64,000 nucleotides of DNA from Trichuris trichiura (GCA_037903355.1 JBAJFE010000005.1:1550001-1614000); one strand, 5' to 3'; numbered from the stretch's first letter, positions 43,273 to 56,223 are shown. The notes: generated by a model from the sequence alone, not told the origin. Numbers and translations: made by a program.

Positions 43273-45766
43273 ATGATAACTGCAAGAAGAGCTGTCCCAC
43301 TCATTGTGCTTAGTACGTTTTATATCTTATTACACATACCAATTTTAGTATACTTTACCTTCAGGCGAGAGTACGATGCAGGAGACTGGCCGTGCTGTCC
43401 AGTTGGGGAACATCGAAGCTGCTCGCGTATGGCTTAAAATTCTTGTCTTCAAGAGACATATTTTACGAGTTTTTCTTTAGGCAATCGCTGAAGTAGTTCG
43501 TACGTGTCTTGGGCCCCGCGCAATGCTTAAGGTACTTATCTATTTTTCCGTTTGTTCGTCAGACTTTTTATCGAAATCTGTAAATGTGCTTTTCGTAACT
43601 TATCAAGTTTACGAGTGGGCAGGTGGAATGAAATTTTTCTTTCCTTGAAGATGTTAGTCGATACCGTTGGCGGTACAGTGATCACAAGCGATGGAAATGC
43701 CGTTTTGCGCGAGGTGAACGGCAAAGCATGCGACATATTTTGATTTTATTCATCAATTATTATGTAGATTGAGGTTCCACATCCCGCGGCGAAGTCAATG
43801 ATAGAAATTAGTCGTACTCAAGATCAGGAAACGGGCGATGGAACCACTTCGGTCATTATTCTTGGTAATGACGGTCAATTCATTTTCGCATTGAAATTTT
43901 AACTTGTTTTCTTGAAGCTGCGGAAATACTGAATGCAACCGAACCATTCCTGACACAAGGTATGCATCCTGTTCACATTATAAGAGCATTGCAAGCAGCA
44001 TTGACTGACGTGGTAGCACATTGCAATGACAAAATGGGGTACGCATAGTAAAACAATTTCATTCATTCACTTTTTCATTTCAATGAATAACTCTTCAGCA
44101 AAAGCATAAACATTAATAACGAAGAAGAGTTATTGCATGTTGTTCGCAGTTGTATTGGCTCAAACATTAGTTCGGCTTGGATGAATATTGTTATGCATAT
44201 GGCAGTGGATGCCATCAAGTTGGTTACTATCGATACACCATTCGGAAAGCAGATTGATATTAAGCGTTATGTTCGCGTTGAAAAGGTTTATAAAAATTTT
44301 ATTGTTACTTTTAGTGTATTAGTTATTTAGTTATTTTTAGGTTCCCGGCGGTCAAATTGAGGAATCAAAATTAATAAAAGGGGTCGTTCTAAACAAGGAT
44401 ATACTGCATGCCAGTATGCCTCGTCGCATAAAGAATCCTCGCGTCATTTTGTTGGATTCGGGCTTAGAATTCCACAAATTTGAAAGTCAGGTAGTCTATC
44501 CTAATTGTATCGTATTGTCAAAAAAGGAATAATGTCGTCAATGCTTATGCTATTTAGTTGTTTTTAACTTGTGCGAATGTGTTTAACGTTTTTGTTCGAA
44601 CGGATAATTGGTTGAATGTTTTTCAGGCATCGTTTGAATGTTCAGATATGGCTTCCGTAACATCTATGCTTGAAACTGAAGAGAAAGCTGTGAAAGCTAT
44701 GTGCGATAGCATAATTGAACTAAAGCCGAATTTAGTTTTCTGCGAAAAAGGTGTTTCCGATTTGGCTCAACATTTTCTCGTAATGAAAAATATATCGGTG
44801 ATTCGTCGCATAAAAAGAACGGACAGTGATCGTCTAGCAAAGTAGTTCATATTAGTGACTTTATTTTAATGAGTTTTTGAGATTTTTCTTTCTTTCAGAG
44901 TAACAGGTGCAACAATTGTTCACGATCCAGCAGATCTGACTGAACGTGACGTGGGTACAAAAGCGTCCGAATTTTATATAGAAAAAATTGGCGATGAGTA
45001 ATTGTTTAATTTGTCGAATCTTGTTTATTAGACTTTTTTAAAAAATCGTTTATAGGTATTTCACATTTGTGATTAATGATAAGGACGCTAAAGCTTGCAC
45101 ATTGCTGCTTCGAGGTCCCAATAAGGACATATTGATGGAGATGGATCGAAATTTACAAGATGCATTGCACGTTGTTCGCAATGTATTTCTGAATCCAAAA
45201 GTACTTCCGGGCGGTGGCGCTGCCGAAATGGCCTTAGCTCAAGTTTGTATAGAATTATTAATTTTTGCATATTTGGTTGAATTGTCATTTTAAGGTTATC
45301 AAAGAGAAGGCTAACTCAATAAAAGGAGAGCAGCAATTTGTATATCGAGCTGTGGCCGATGCTTTTGAAATTATACCAAGAACTTTGCTGCAGAATAGCG
45401 GAGCTGATATTATTCGAGTCATAACTGCGTTGAGGGTAAAAGAAAAATTTATTTTTTGGCTTTTACAATACATTTTCTATTTATACTATTTTTCAAAAAG
45501 GCGAAGCATACAGAGGCGGGAAATGAAACATTGGGCATCAACGGTATAACCGGTGAGATGGCCGACATGAATAAATTGAATGTGTGGGATCCATTGACAG
45601 TTCGTGTACAAGTATACAAGACAGCTATTGAAGTACGTTTTTCACTTTTTGTTCTGTCTTTTTTTTATATTTTAAATTCCAGACGGCTATTTTGCTTCTG
45701 CGCATTGATGAAATACTAAGTGGAGTGCAGAAGAAGACGGACGATGATAAGCCTGAGCAGAATTAA
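43273..45766 (+). CDS. CCT3: T-complex protein 1 subunit gamma (CCT3)
   Basis: CCT3 is one of eight subunits of the cytosolic chaperonin TRiC, which folds actin, tubulin and other proteins. The start MITARRAVPLIVLS is spliced to GESTMQETGRAVQLGNIEAA. Conserved group II chaperonin motifs: RTCLGPRAMLKMLVDTVGGT, ITSDGNAVLREIEVPHPAAK, SMIEISRTQDQETGDGTTSV (the nucleotide-binding GDGTTS), DIKRYVRVEKVPGGQIEESK, KNPRVILLDSGLEF, the KLV-like block VFCEKGVSDLAQHFLV, NPKVLPGGGAAEMALAQV (the gamma GGGA motif), IIPRTLLQNSGADIIRVITA and NVWDPLTVRVQVYKTAIETA. It ends with a charged tail to TAA. About 12 exons, full length. Gamma identity rests on the RRIKRTDSDRLAK and GEMADMNKLNVWDP segments. Confidence 0.95.
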
Positions 45767-48601
45767 TGGCATATGAAGCAAAGCCTATTGAAATTTAAAA
45801 TAAAGATTTTCCAACGAAGTTGGCGTTGTATGTATGTACTTGTTGCGCTATGCAGTTTGTGAGTCTTAACAGCGGTTTCGTAGTTCTAATGAACGAGGCG
45901 AACCATATGCATTGGAGAGTTTTTAAGAATGTTGGTTTGTTTGGGAACGTGATGAAGTTGTCATCTTTGGTGGTGGCTGCAGCGTTTTAAGACCACGCTT
46001 AACTTCTGTGTTTGTTGTGAATGAGAAACTTAGATTTCGACGTCGTTCATGCAGAGTAGTTCATCAGCTCATCGTAGCTCTAATGACAAAACAGCTTAAA
46101 AGGCGATAAGTAACTTTTCTTGTAAGTACGCAAATAAAGCTTTTTACTTTCAACAAAGAGTAAGATTATTCAAGTCTGTTAAACTAGAGTTCGCCTTTAG
46201 AGTCAATTTGCATATTCATTCAGCAATGCATTCGGTATGGACTTTTGCTTCTTAATAAAACGCTGTCCTTACGATCAGTCATTTTTCAGAAATAAAAAGT
46301 GGCGCCTATGGTTTTTGCTTAATTTATTAAGCGATCATTGGCAGCTTTTCTCCGGATTTATAAGCCTCTGAAGGTACATACCTGTATGTAGTTACAGTTT
46401 GCTGAGTATTCTTAGGTTGGTCGCGCACCCTATTCGCTTGATGGAGGTGTACTGTTAGTGCTCGCTTAAGAATGACGCGCGTTTAAGATTGCTACACGTT
46501 AAAGTCAGCTTCAGTTTTATTCAAATATGTTTCATGTTAACAGACAGATTTGCTCACTGGCAGCACGACTAGTTCGAACGAGTAATGCATAATGCTTTGT
46601 AAGAATTCTTGGCAGATCAGCAGAAAAGTAGGTAAAGGTTGGGTTCTTCTTTCTTTTTTTCTTTCAAGCCATCAACGATTCCCGTAAGCGTTACGACGGT
46701 TGTCTTGTTCGAACACGTTTCTGAATATTTTTTGTCGTGCACATCGCTGTATTAAAGCATATAGTGTGGCTAGCGAAAAGTGTACGCGTCACGACCGCTC
46801 ACCTTTTCACGCTCTTCATGACTGTACAACCGCGGTCTATTCAACCGAGGGATGTACAATGACTTTCCCCTGTGTAAAGCGTGCACACATTTTGTCCATT
46901 GCATTCGCAACTGGTGTGTCAGCGCGGGCGTTTATAAGCACCTTCGTAAAGCCGACTCACCAGCAGACAAGCGAAGCAATGGACTGACTACGTGACAATT
47001 TTTGCTTGCCTAGTCAGCTTCAGTTTAAAGTTAAATTGCAGATAGTGATTCGCAGGTTACATTTCGACTTAATCTTCTGTAAAGAACGAAGTATATGAGC
47101 GAAGTGATATTAGTAGTATATTGTCACGCTTTTACTTGTTTATTTACATCATGATATGACTTTTCCTAAAAGTATGCTTAAGTTGCTAAAGCACACTGTT
47201 GCTAAAACAAAAGTATTTCGTTATAATGGGTAATTATTGTACGTGATTCATTTTTCCCTCTTTTCCGAAGGGGGGATAGGCTATGGGTTCAAAAGTTATT
47301 ATTTCTTAAGTCACTTAGCCGCGGTTGCGCAGTTCTGATATGCATACATTTTCCCGACAAGCTTTGTGTTCGCATTTTATTGAAATACGCTATAATTTGA
47401 AAAGTACGCAGTCCATTAATGTATATTGTTTAAAGGATAATTTTTTATTGATTGCTTTGTTGTTCCACGACTTGGTCGTAGTTCTGAAAAAGAAAAATAC
47501 ATTTTGCTTAATCGAAATACCAAAAATGTTACCCATGCTTATTGTAGGTGCTTTGTAGGCCGTTTTGAAATTATTGTCCACTTGCACCGCACTTTCTTTC
47601 AGCGCATTCGCGCCATGTGCTGTTATATCAACTTGCTCCGCCCGCGACTGCCATTGGTGGCTAGTTTTACGCGAACGCGCTTAGAGCGTTCCAAAAACCG
47701 ACCAACCAAAGCAGCGAACAATGGCAAACCGCATATTTGAAACCTACACGCTTCTGTTCAGCGATCTTTGGTTTTAAAGTGGCATATATGAATATGATTC
47801 TAAGGTACTGACGACACCCGCGTTGACATGTCTTTCGTCCGTCTCTTTTAATCTGAAACGCCATAGTGCCTACAACTTAGGCCGGTTTGATGCAAAGGCT
47901 TTATTTGCACTGATGAGGTAAGGTATAGGCAGAGGTGGACCAACAAAAGCAGTCAACTATGACGCACCTGGCCCTACCTATGCAAATGAGGAGACTACGG
48001 CGTCAAGTCGATCGTTTTGGGATACCTCTGGAAAATATACATTAGTTTTGCCATGCAGTATTCAAGCAAAGATCGTACTCCTTAAATCTATCCTTAGGCG
48101 TTGGCTGTTGAGTTTTAGAAACTTTGAAATTTAAGATTGTTCTCAAAACAGTTGCTGAGTGCTTGCGGGAAGTCAATCTCTGAGAATAAACTTTACAATA
48201 GTCCAGAACATATGATGAACAAATGGTAAAGCGTACCCTTCATTTTCTGAAGGGATAGAGCGATTTGACGCTTGTACTAATACGGAAATAATTCAGCTAC
48301 GACAAATACAGTTAAAGTAAAATACGAGATGTTTTGTAAACAAAAAAAGGCGCTTAAAGAAAAAAGCAAAGTGACAATAGGGAATACTGCTCAGGATTTA
48401 TTCATGTCCTTCAGGGCAAGGACGCTTCGAAGTGACATCGTCGTCTGTTTGCTTTCTCTAAAAGCGAAATATTGGAGCATAAGCGTAAAGGAAAGTTTTT
48501 TTTGCTACCTTCACTGCAATGGTCTGCAATTGGGGAATTTCTGTTGCAATCATTTTGTCCACCCTCTCCTAGTAACGAACATTTAGAAAATAATTTCAAT
48601 T
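45767..48601. other. Gene-free gap holding dispersed repeat copy C
   Basis: About 2.8 kb between the converging 3' ends of CCT3 and NASP. Apart from repeat copy C (46840-47070) there is no recognisable gene. Open frames such as plus 47504-47740 and minus 47667-47864 overlap each other and show no domain. A 17-nt block GTTATTATTTCTTAAGT near 47297 is shared with the copy B flank near 42831. Confidence 0.45.
46840..47070 (+). repeat. Dispersed repeat, copy C (diverged)
   Basis: It shares with copies A and B the blocks GCGAAGCAATGGACTGACTA followed by CGTGACA, CAGTTTAAAGTTAAATTGCA and TGATTCGCAGGTTAC, in the same order and orientation. The upstream part is only loosely similar, so this copy is clearly older or under weaker constraint. 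Confidence 0.65.
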
Positions 48602-50571
48602 TTAAAAGCGCGTCACCTTAATCTTCCCCTGAGCATCATTATCAATCATGTAGCGACGGTATTTCAACTTGGTTACCATATCTTCATGCTTAGCCATTTC
48701 GGACTTAACTTCCGCCTCGTCGTCGCTGTTTTCCGCTTCACTTTTAAGTTTTTGCAACTCGTCGGCGTGACGTTTCAGAATTTCGCTTAATTCTTGGTAG
48801 TTCTGTTTTGCTTCGTCGATATTGTTTTGCAATTCTGCTGCCAATCCTTTCAAGTAATGGCTGAAATTTAAATTTACATAAAAGGCTTTAATAATAATTC
48901 TGATCAACTGACCCCTCGGCCAAAAGTATCAACGGGACATCTTCAATCTGCTGAAGTGCTTGGAGGCCCTCAGCTGCGTCCGAATGCATTTGTTCCCATT
49001 GTAATGATTTGCGAGCAATGTCGGCCAATTGGAAACAAATTGTACCGAGTCGTTGCTTGTCGCAATCGTCAAGTTCGTTTTGTCTTTTAAATAAATAAAT
49101 TTGGCAAACTTAAATTTGTCCAATCACTTACTGTTTCAATATGTCTCGAGCGTAGATCAAACATTCAGTAGCGATCTCTCTATCCCTCGCTTCCGCCTCG
49201 TCACTCTCATCTGAAAGCAACGCTTATAGTGAATGTTGTTCCGCTGCTCATTGGCCAATCAAACTGGTACGACATTGACAGTAAAAAAAACTTGATTAAC
49301 AGGTAAGTACACAACTTTGAAATATGCCAACTTCGCTTCGCAGACTGCATTTCGATTTTTTTTAGCATAATGGGCACAGATTTAGCGCTAGTGGAACACT
49401 TGGGTAAGGTAGAAACGACGGAATGGATAAAGCAACACAGCAGACCATTAATTGCTGGTAAGTCACAAACAACTGTGCAATACATACCGTCCGAGCTTCT
49501 ATTACTAACTTCTTCGGACTCTTGTTCATTTCGAACGGCTACTAAGTCATCATCACACGCTGAAAACAAATATGTACAGCCAATATGCAATTATACAAAC
49601 GTTCATAGCAGCAAACTTCTTAAGCATGAAAGAAGCTACTTTATTAGGCAACACTGTCCGCTTGTTAAACTGCGGAACACAATACAACATTTTTGAAAAC
49701 ATTTTAGAGGGGAAATAGATTCAAAACTACCGCAACTTTCCCGCCGTTTTTGCAACAATAAATGCATATCAAGCGGAACCCCATTAAGGAATTCAAGTTC
49801 GAATGATATGTGTGAAAACGATGGGTTAAGTGCAGCAAAAAAGAGCACCTTCAATTGGCGCGTCCGATGTTGGAACTTCTTGATTTTCTTCCGCGGCAAT
49901 GAGTGCTTTAGCGTAGTGGCAAAAGTGTTCCACCAAGCGAAGATCGTCCTTTCCATACTCTTCCATCCTAAAGGCGCGAAGTTTTAAAACGATAAAGAAT
50001 GTTATCAAAATAAGGCATAGCTGAACGGCTGACAAACTTTTGGACATCATGCGAACGAAACGTAGTAAACAAGGATACGGGATGTCTGACCGCGGCCGGT
50101 ATCCCGCCCTACAAGCTTCGTCATGGGAAATAGGGTCAACCTGTATCTTAAGGTTAAGCCTAAGCGTAAGCTTAAACGCGATGGCCAAACGAAAGGAGCA
50201 AAAGTAGACGACTTACGCTTTTTCTAAGCTTTTGCTAAAGAAATCCGCTGCTTCACCGAATTCTTCCGTAACGAAACGCCTTTTGCCTTCAATGAGCAAC
50301 TCTTCGGCGTTAAGGCTTTCAGTACTGGAAAACAGACGACTTTTAAAAAAACCGTACGTCAAAACAGCATGGAAAGCTAATAAAAATTTAAGAAAGCGAC
50401 TTGCATAGACAAATTTCCCGCCAGATTTTATAGCTACCTTTGCAATCTTATGGAAGAAGGCAATATTTCAGATTAAAAAGCTAAGAGAAAAAATGTTTAT
50501 TTAAAAGCCGGTTACTCAACGTACTTTTGCTCAACAAGCTTAATATGGTCGGTGCCATTCATTTCAGCCAT
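48602..50571 (-). CDS. NASP: NASP-type histone chaperone (SHNi-TPR)
   Basis: NASP binds H3-H4 and linker histones and maintains the soluble histone pool. Minus-strand exons: MAEMNGTDHIKLVEQ spliced to TESLNAEELLIEGKRRFVTE and EFGEAADFFSKSLEKA (human AEELLGKGKEAFVMGDYQAA); MEEYGKDDLRLVEHFCHYAK then ALIAAEEN (human KYGELDDECAEAYYYYGKAL); an acidic bridge DESDEAEARDREIATECLIY; QRLGTICFQLADIARKSLQW; LILLAEGSHYLKGLAAELQN, NIDEAKQNYQELSEILKRHA; and a long charged helix ending DNDAQGKIKVTRF. The order matches the TPRs of NASP, with a short acidic insert. The intron near 49220-49830 is about 600 nt. The family call is good; orthology is inferred from layout because identity is modest. Confidence 0.75.
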
Positions 50572-52437
50572 TGCTTTACTTTGCGACCAGAAATAATCCG
50601 ATGAAATTGAATGCGCGAAAAGACGTTTTGGTCTTACTGTAGCTAAAAAGCGCTCACGTTCTATTCATGAAAGCAGTTGGCACTGTTGTCTTGTAGGAAA
50701 GAAATAGCATCAAATAAAAGCTAATTCAACAAGTAAAGTTTTTGCAGACGACAAAATTTGTATGAAGGTTACAAGTTAAAAAAATAATCAGTTTTCGTTA
50801 ACACGTTTAGCGTTAGTTCAATTTAGCGTCAGGAAGCAGTGCTACATAACGTAATTAATAAGCTTACAAAAATTTACAATTCAGCGAGGAAGAACTATCC
50901 GATTATAAATGTTTTTAGAGCTTTTCAGCTTCTTTGAAATGTGAAGCTTGAAAAGTGCAGCGTAAATCGGTTTTTCTTCGAAAGTGCGCTTGCCTACGTG
51001 CATCGTAGAAATTATGTGGAAAAATTTCGTGACAGCCGATGCAATTATTCACTTATTTAAGTTTAGTAATTGATTTTTAAAAAAAAACTGCCTTTGCGTT
51101 GCGTAATCGCTGTACGGTTTCGGACAGGATACAAAACTAACTGCGTTTTCGTAATTGACAGCATGCCACGAATGTAGTTTTGGGAAAAATGAGCCAAATT
51201 AAATACAGTACAAATATGCGTTCATGACTATCAACAACTGTTGAAGTTACCGTACTTTTTAGTTTTGAACAATGGGCGGTATAATATGACTTTGCATTCC
51301 ACTTCGCCGCGCTTACGATTGTTGCATTTTTTTGTTTGTAGGTAAGATCGTTTTTTTCTCATTTCGATTATAAAAGCGTGGCAATTTTGAGCAGTTGCAC
51401 ACTTTTTCAAAGGGGAAGTTTTACTTTCCCGTTTGTCCGTATAGTCGAAGTTCTCCCATTTTACCATCTAAAGAAAGTGACCATTTGATCGTTAGAAGCA
51501 GTCTGCTATTTCGTAATGTTCCGTTGTACCCTAAGATATGAATTAATTGCCTCTGTAGTTTGAATTCTTCTCTGAAGAATCCTTTGGATAGAAGGATTTT
51601 TTTCTTTTCAGCTGAGTGGTTTAAGCTCTTATCTCTTCTGAAGGAGGCCTAGGCTTTCTTCGTAAAGTTTACTTTACGGAAACAACCTTTTTGGTAACTT
51701 TTCATCGGTGAAATGAGAGATCTTTCCTTCATGGTTGTAATAGGTCAAAAAATTACGGCCTGCATATCACTGTCTGAAAGTGTGGCTGCCCTAGCCAGTA
51801 TTCAACTGGTTTAAAGTGAGTGTGTTAATGCATTGAAAACTCCTTTTAATTGGACAGCATGCAAATTTCTTTTTATGTGTTAGGTTTCCTATGTTTATGT
51901 GCTTACTGTAATCGTTGAACCTGCAAACAATTGGTTGTTCGTTTGCGGTTCAATGACGCCCGTTCCAACTGAAGCATTAAATCTTTGGTTGGCAGCAGGG
52001 CTTCATAAGGAAGACACCGTTTTGACTCTGTAGGCTGATTTTCTTCTAAATCGTCCGTAAGGTTCAGCCAGTTGCTCATTGTATTTTCGTCCATCCTCCA
52101 CCATTACCGTTGACCATTTATGATGCTCATGTTCGATTACTTTCGGTCCCCACTTCTCCGCTGTCAAGAAACCATATGTACTGTCTCTACTTAATCTCAA
52201 GCCTTAACATGGGGCTTATATTTACATTTTGCCGAGAGGTCGTTGAACATGAGCATCACGAAAGGCAAGCTGACGGAGAAAACAAATCTCCATTGCAGAA
52301 GTGTCCGTCGTAAAGCCTTCGATTTAAATTAAAATACTTTTGCGCTAAAAGACTTTCAAATTTTATGTATAGATACAGTATTTCGCCGCATTTGTGCAAG
52401 TATGTTAGACAGAAAAGGCTTTACAGGCGTACCAGTC
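50572..52437. other. Gene-free gap, NASP to SCAP
   Basis: About 1.87 kb upstream of NASP (TACTGTA at 50635-50641) and beyond the 3' end of SCAP. It includes a 14-bp inverted repeat near 52121/52245. Minus frames at 51903-52200 are open but not recognisable. Confidence 0.4.
52121..52258. repeat. 14-bp exact inverted repeat
   Basis: TGATGCTCATGTTC at 52121-52134 is the exact reverse complement of GAACATGAGCATCA at 52245-52258, separated by 110 bp. Read outward, both arms encode the same peptide core (EHEHH) in open frames on opposite strands. Confidence 0.6.
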
Positions 52438-55400
52438 TCAAACTTTAACTACAGGAAACGGAACTCGATGGATGACGTCCTCAACCACACAAACTACAGA
52501 GTCTTCGCCTAAGCGTCTTAGGCAGCGTACCGGGCAAAACTGACTGACCCCTTCGATGCTAACCTCGCGCAGCATCATTCTGCTAAGAACATCCCAAAAT
52601 TGGATGCCGCGTCGGCTGGCAATGGCAACAACGTTGTCGTTCAAGAGAACCATCTGAGGAAGATCGAATAAACAGCCAAAGTCTATTGCAGGTTTTTGAC
52701 CTTCTTCCGGTTTGATGCAACTAAGCAAATGACCTGTGCATTTTGACCATAACCATAAACTATGACTGGAACAGTATCCGATCAGCAAAGCGCCACTAAG
52801 CACAAGCGAAACTGTAGCCAATGAATCGGTTGTAATATCGTCGGTCATCCAAAGAAGACGACCTTCATTGAGGTTCCATGCGCACAGAACACCCTCAAAG
52901 CAGCACGTAAAAGCCAAGTCGGGTGGATCGGTAGCCAAAGAAATGACCGGCGCATTGTGACCGTACAGACTATGCTTTACAGTGCATGAGGACAAGTCGC
53001 ATACTTTTGCTGTCCTATCATCTCCACCCGATACAACAAAATCATTGCATACCTGCAGACAATTAATCAACATTGCGTGAGCGCGAATCGAACGTATCAC
53101 TCGACAAGTGACAGACTTCAAAGCACTGCTTGAATAGCAGAGTTCGAGAAAATCCAAAAAACCGTTTGAACGAGCCAGCACTACTCGATTGCCATTCATT
53201 AAAACTTCGGTTACGCCAACGTTGGATAGTCGATTCTCGAAAATCAAATTCCCGCCAATATTCATATTGTACAATCGAAAAGTTCCGTCCGAAAGACCAA
53301 AGGCAACCAGTTCTCCTCGTCCCGTCATCGACCACACGTACGCGTCTTTGTTGTCGACGCCTTTTATTGAATGAACCATTGACGATGACGATGGGTAAAG
53401 AGGATGTGGTTTGATATGTACGACGGGTCGTTTTAACCAAAATGAATATTCCGCTTGTCCTGTACGCCCATTCCAAATGACTAAACGGCAATCCGACGAT
53501 AGGGATAAAAGAAGATTATCGTTGAGACTATGCAGCATTTGATATTCTTCTCCCAATGATTCAAAGGCGAGCGGTAGAGAGTCAATGATGAAAAGATCGC
53601 CTTTGACTCTTGGAGAGTCGACGGGAGGCGAAAATCGCTTCCATTCGCGGCAACTTTTCCAAGAACAGTTTCGACCGCCAATGAAACATACGTAAAAGAT
53701 GAAAATGGCTACAATGAGAAATAAGCAACAAGTGAGTAGCAATACGACGGTCATTTGCACTTCCAACCATGATATTCTCCTACCAATCTGCAGCTCTTTG
53801 GAAGGTAAGAATTTCTTGTAGTCTCTATTTTCAATAATCACCGGCTGAGCAGCTCGAGTTCTTCGTATCATATTTGCCACCGACGCTTCATTCAATTGGA
53901 CGGCTAAATGTACGGGCGGCAAAACCGTAACAAAGCGACCATTGACAGTAGAAACTCGAGATTCCAAAAAATCAGCCCAACAACGGTACAACTGCCAATT
54001 TGGGTTATCCGTATTGTACTCTTCTTGAACGGTAACGGTTGGTTGATAAGCGACGACATGTGATGTCGGTTCAACAACGCTGTTCACCCACTGTTGGATA
54101 CCGACGGCAAACCATACTATCCAACCTGCTACGACCACCATAAATATTTTTTGAAAATACCTGGGTTGCCTAAATGCCAGCATACGATTCAGGCAATCAG
54201 GTAATGGCAACTGATGGAGATGAGTTGCCGATTCTGCCGACGACACCCGTACGCAAATTTCCGATTGTTCTTTCGCAGCTTTCTGCTCCTTACGTCCTTC
54301 TGAAAAAGCAACAACATCCTTAGCGTTGGCGGACGCGAAGTGTCGCTTCAAAATTCTTACAGTAAGTTATTTGCATATCTTTCTATGTAGCCTTACTATG
54401 CATGCTAATATTACAACTTTCGGGGCGTACATCGCCCTGTCGTGAGCGCGTAGCTTAAACAGAAAAAAAATCAATCTTTTTCGAAAGAACCAATCGAAGA
54501 TAACAAAATGTCACGGATTAAGGTTAGATAATTTAAATTAAACTTTTAAAACAGTTACGCATTTTACAGAAGGGAGAAAAGTTGAACATAGCGCGCAATG
54601 CAGTGAGCAGCTTTTTTCAGAATAAGGCAGTAAAAAGGTTGCTCATTATTTTGTCTAATAATGAACTCATTGAAAATTTTTTTTGACGGCTTACGTAAGA
54701 AATTAATGTAAATTCAGTTTCCTAAAAAGTTGTTATTCTAGCAGCCAAAATTTTAGTTCAGTCGCGTAGGCAAAATTTTGCATTTGCTGCTTACCGTCGA
54801 CGGGAGGCATAGGGGCCATTTCCTTCGAGCTCTTCCAGCCGAAGAAAGCTTTAAAAGGACAAACAACCTGCGAATATTTGGGAAGATCGTAAGCTACAGT
54901 ACGCGATCGCTCGTCGTTGAGAGTTGCCTTGTCTCGCGGTCCAAAACGAGCCAAGTCGAAGGCCAAACATGGCGCGTAGAAAAACAGTTGCATATAAAAG
55001 TCGGCTACAAATCCAACCAGAGCAATGGTGCAAAATTCGGTGATCTCCGGAACGTTGCTGAACAGAAGTCCAAAAGACAATACAATGAAACCTGTGCAAA
55101 AGTTTTTGGTCAAAGACCATCCTTCAATGCCAAGTCCGTGAGCCACCCGGCTGCAAACGTCCAATTGGGTCGGTGTGCTGACCACAGATCTCGTCATGCA
55201 CAGAATATTTTCCATTCCGACAACTAAGGCTAAATACGGGAATAGTTCAACCAACCAAGTTCGTCTGGTCAACTGGAAGTGCACGCAAATACCGGCGGCC
55301 ATCAATAGAGAAAGCGTTACTGTGAGGACGGCGCCAAAAGCCAACGCCCATTTTGACTTTACCATTTCGATCTTTTGCGAGCAGGCGTACAAGTAGAAAA

Positions 55401-56223
55401 GTAGAATGACGTAGGATACAACCAATAGAATATAGTCAAACCAAGTTCTTTTGATCTTATAGTATATATGAAGAATTCCGTCTTCCTCATTTTGCATTTC
55501 CCATCGAGTGAACGGTTGCTTGCCTCCCAACGAGGTAAGAGCGGTTCGAAAATGGCAAACTTGATCAGCTGTTGCCCCAATAATCATAACCGTCATTGCG
55601 TAGTGCCAGTGGGTGTCCGTGATCTTTGGAATTTCGGTTCCACCAATCAACAGCTCACCCTTGCAATAGGCTCCTTTTTTGGAATGGAGCGAATTGGGAA
55701 AACGGCGATCCGCCAAGAGAACATGCCGACTATGATTCCAAAGACCGCTTGGCGACAAAAGTCGACACGTTGGTCCAACAGAGATAGTTGGAGAGCCGTG
55801 CAAAGGCCAAACTTCGGATAGCATCGATTCTTTACAGCAACCGGCAAGATTTGTAGTTCTGTTGCGAAGTTCAAATGCCGCTTCGAAAAAACTACGCATC
55901 AAATGCGAAGACGAGAAGGACGCAGAGAAATTATCCTTAGGCGTTGTCGTATGGACAATCACTTGTACTATGTAGGCAACAGGCATATCGTTGTTCAGCC
56001 ATGAAAGATCATCCGCATTTGATTGGTAGGTCACATTGGATGTTTTAACCAAAACGCACGGTGATGGATAGAACCAACGAGCGCATAGTAAAGGATAGGA
56101 TAGGAAAAGGACCATGCTTAAACTATGCGCTAATGTGGCGTACGGATGACTGCAGCAGAATCGACCATATTTGTAGTAAGCATGCGCCACCTCCTCAGCC
56201 AGTTGACAACGGCGCCTAAGCAT
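52438..56223 (-). CDS. SCAP: SREBP cleavage-activating protein (SCAP)
   Basis: SCAP escorts SREBP from ER to Golgi when sterol or phospholipid is low. A first exon of about 480 residues gives helix 1 (MVLFLSYPLLCARWF), a large luminal loop, then the sterol-sensing domain: ILLVVSYVILLFYLYACSQK, IEMVKSKWALAFGAVLTVTL (human IDMVKSKWGLALAAVVTVL), LFPYLALVVGMENILCMTRS, VVSTPTQLDVCSRVAHGLG, EITEFCTIALVGFVADFYMQ (the Asp of VSDFF is kept). A gap of about 440 bp follows. The second exon (from about 54350) has helix 7 (FMVVVAGWIVWFAVGIQQWV), a luminal loop, helix 8 and a WD40 domain ending near 52438. The splice joining the halves was not resolved; a GTAAGC donor follows PPVDG. About 1,100 residues, shorter than human. 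Confidence 0.9.

Noticed and set aside
47880..48010. Possible spliced-leader or snRNA gene (GATGAG|GTAAGG followed by a GC-richer stretch)
   Set aside because: No Sm-binding U-rich site and no convincing stem-loops follow; the donor-like hexamer alone is common.
49370..49696. 108-codon plus frame inside the NASP intron
   Set aside because: Antisense to an intron, with no family match or upstream signal.
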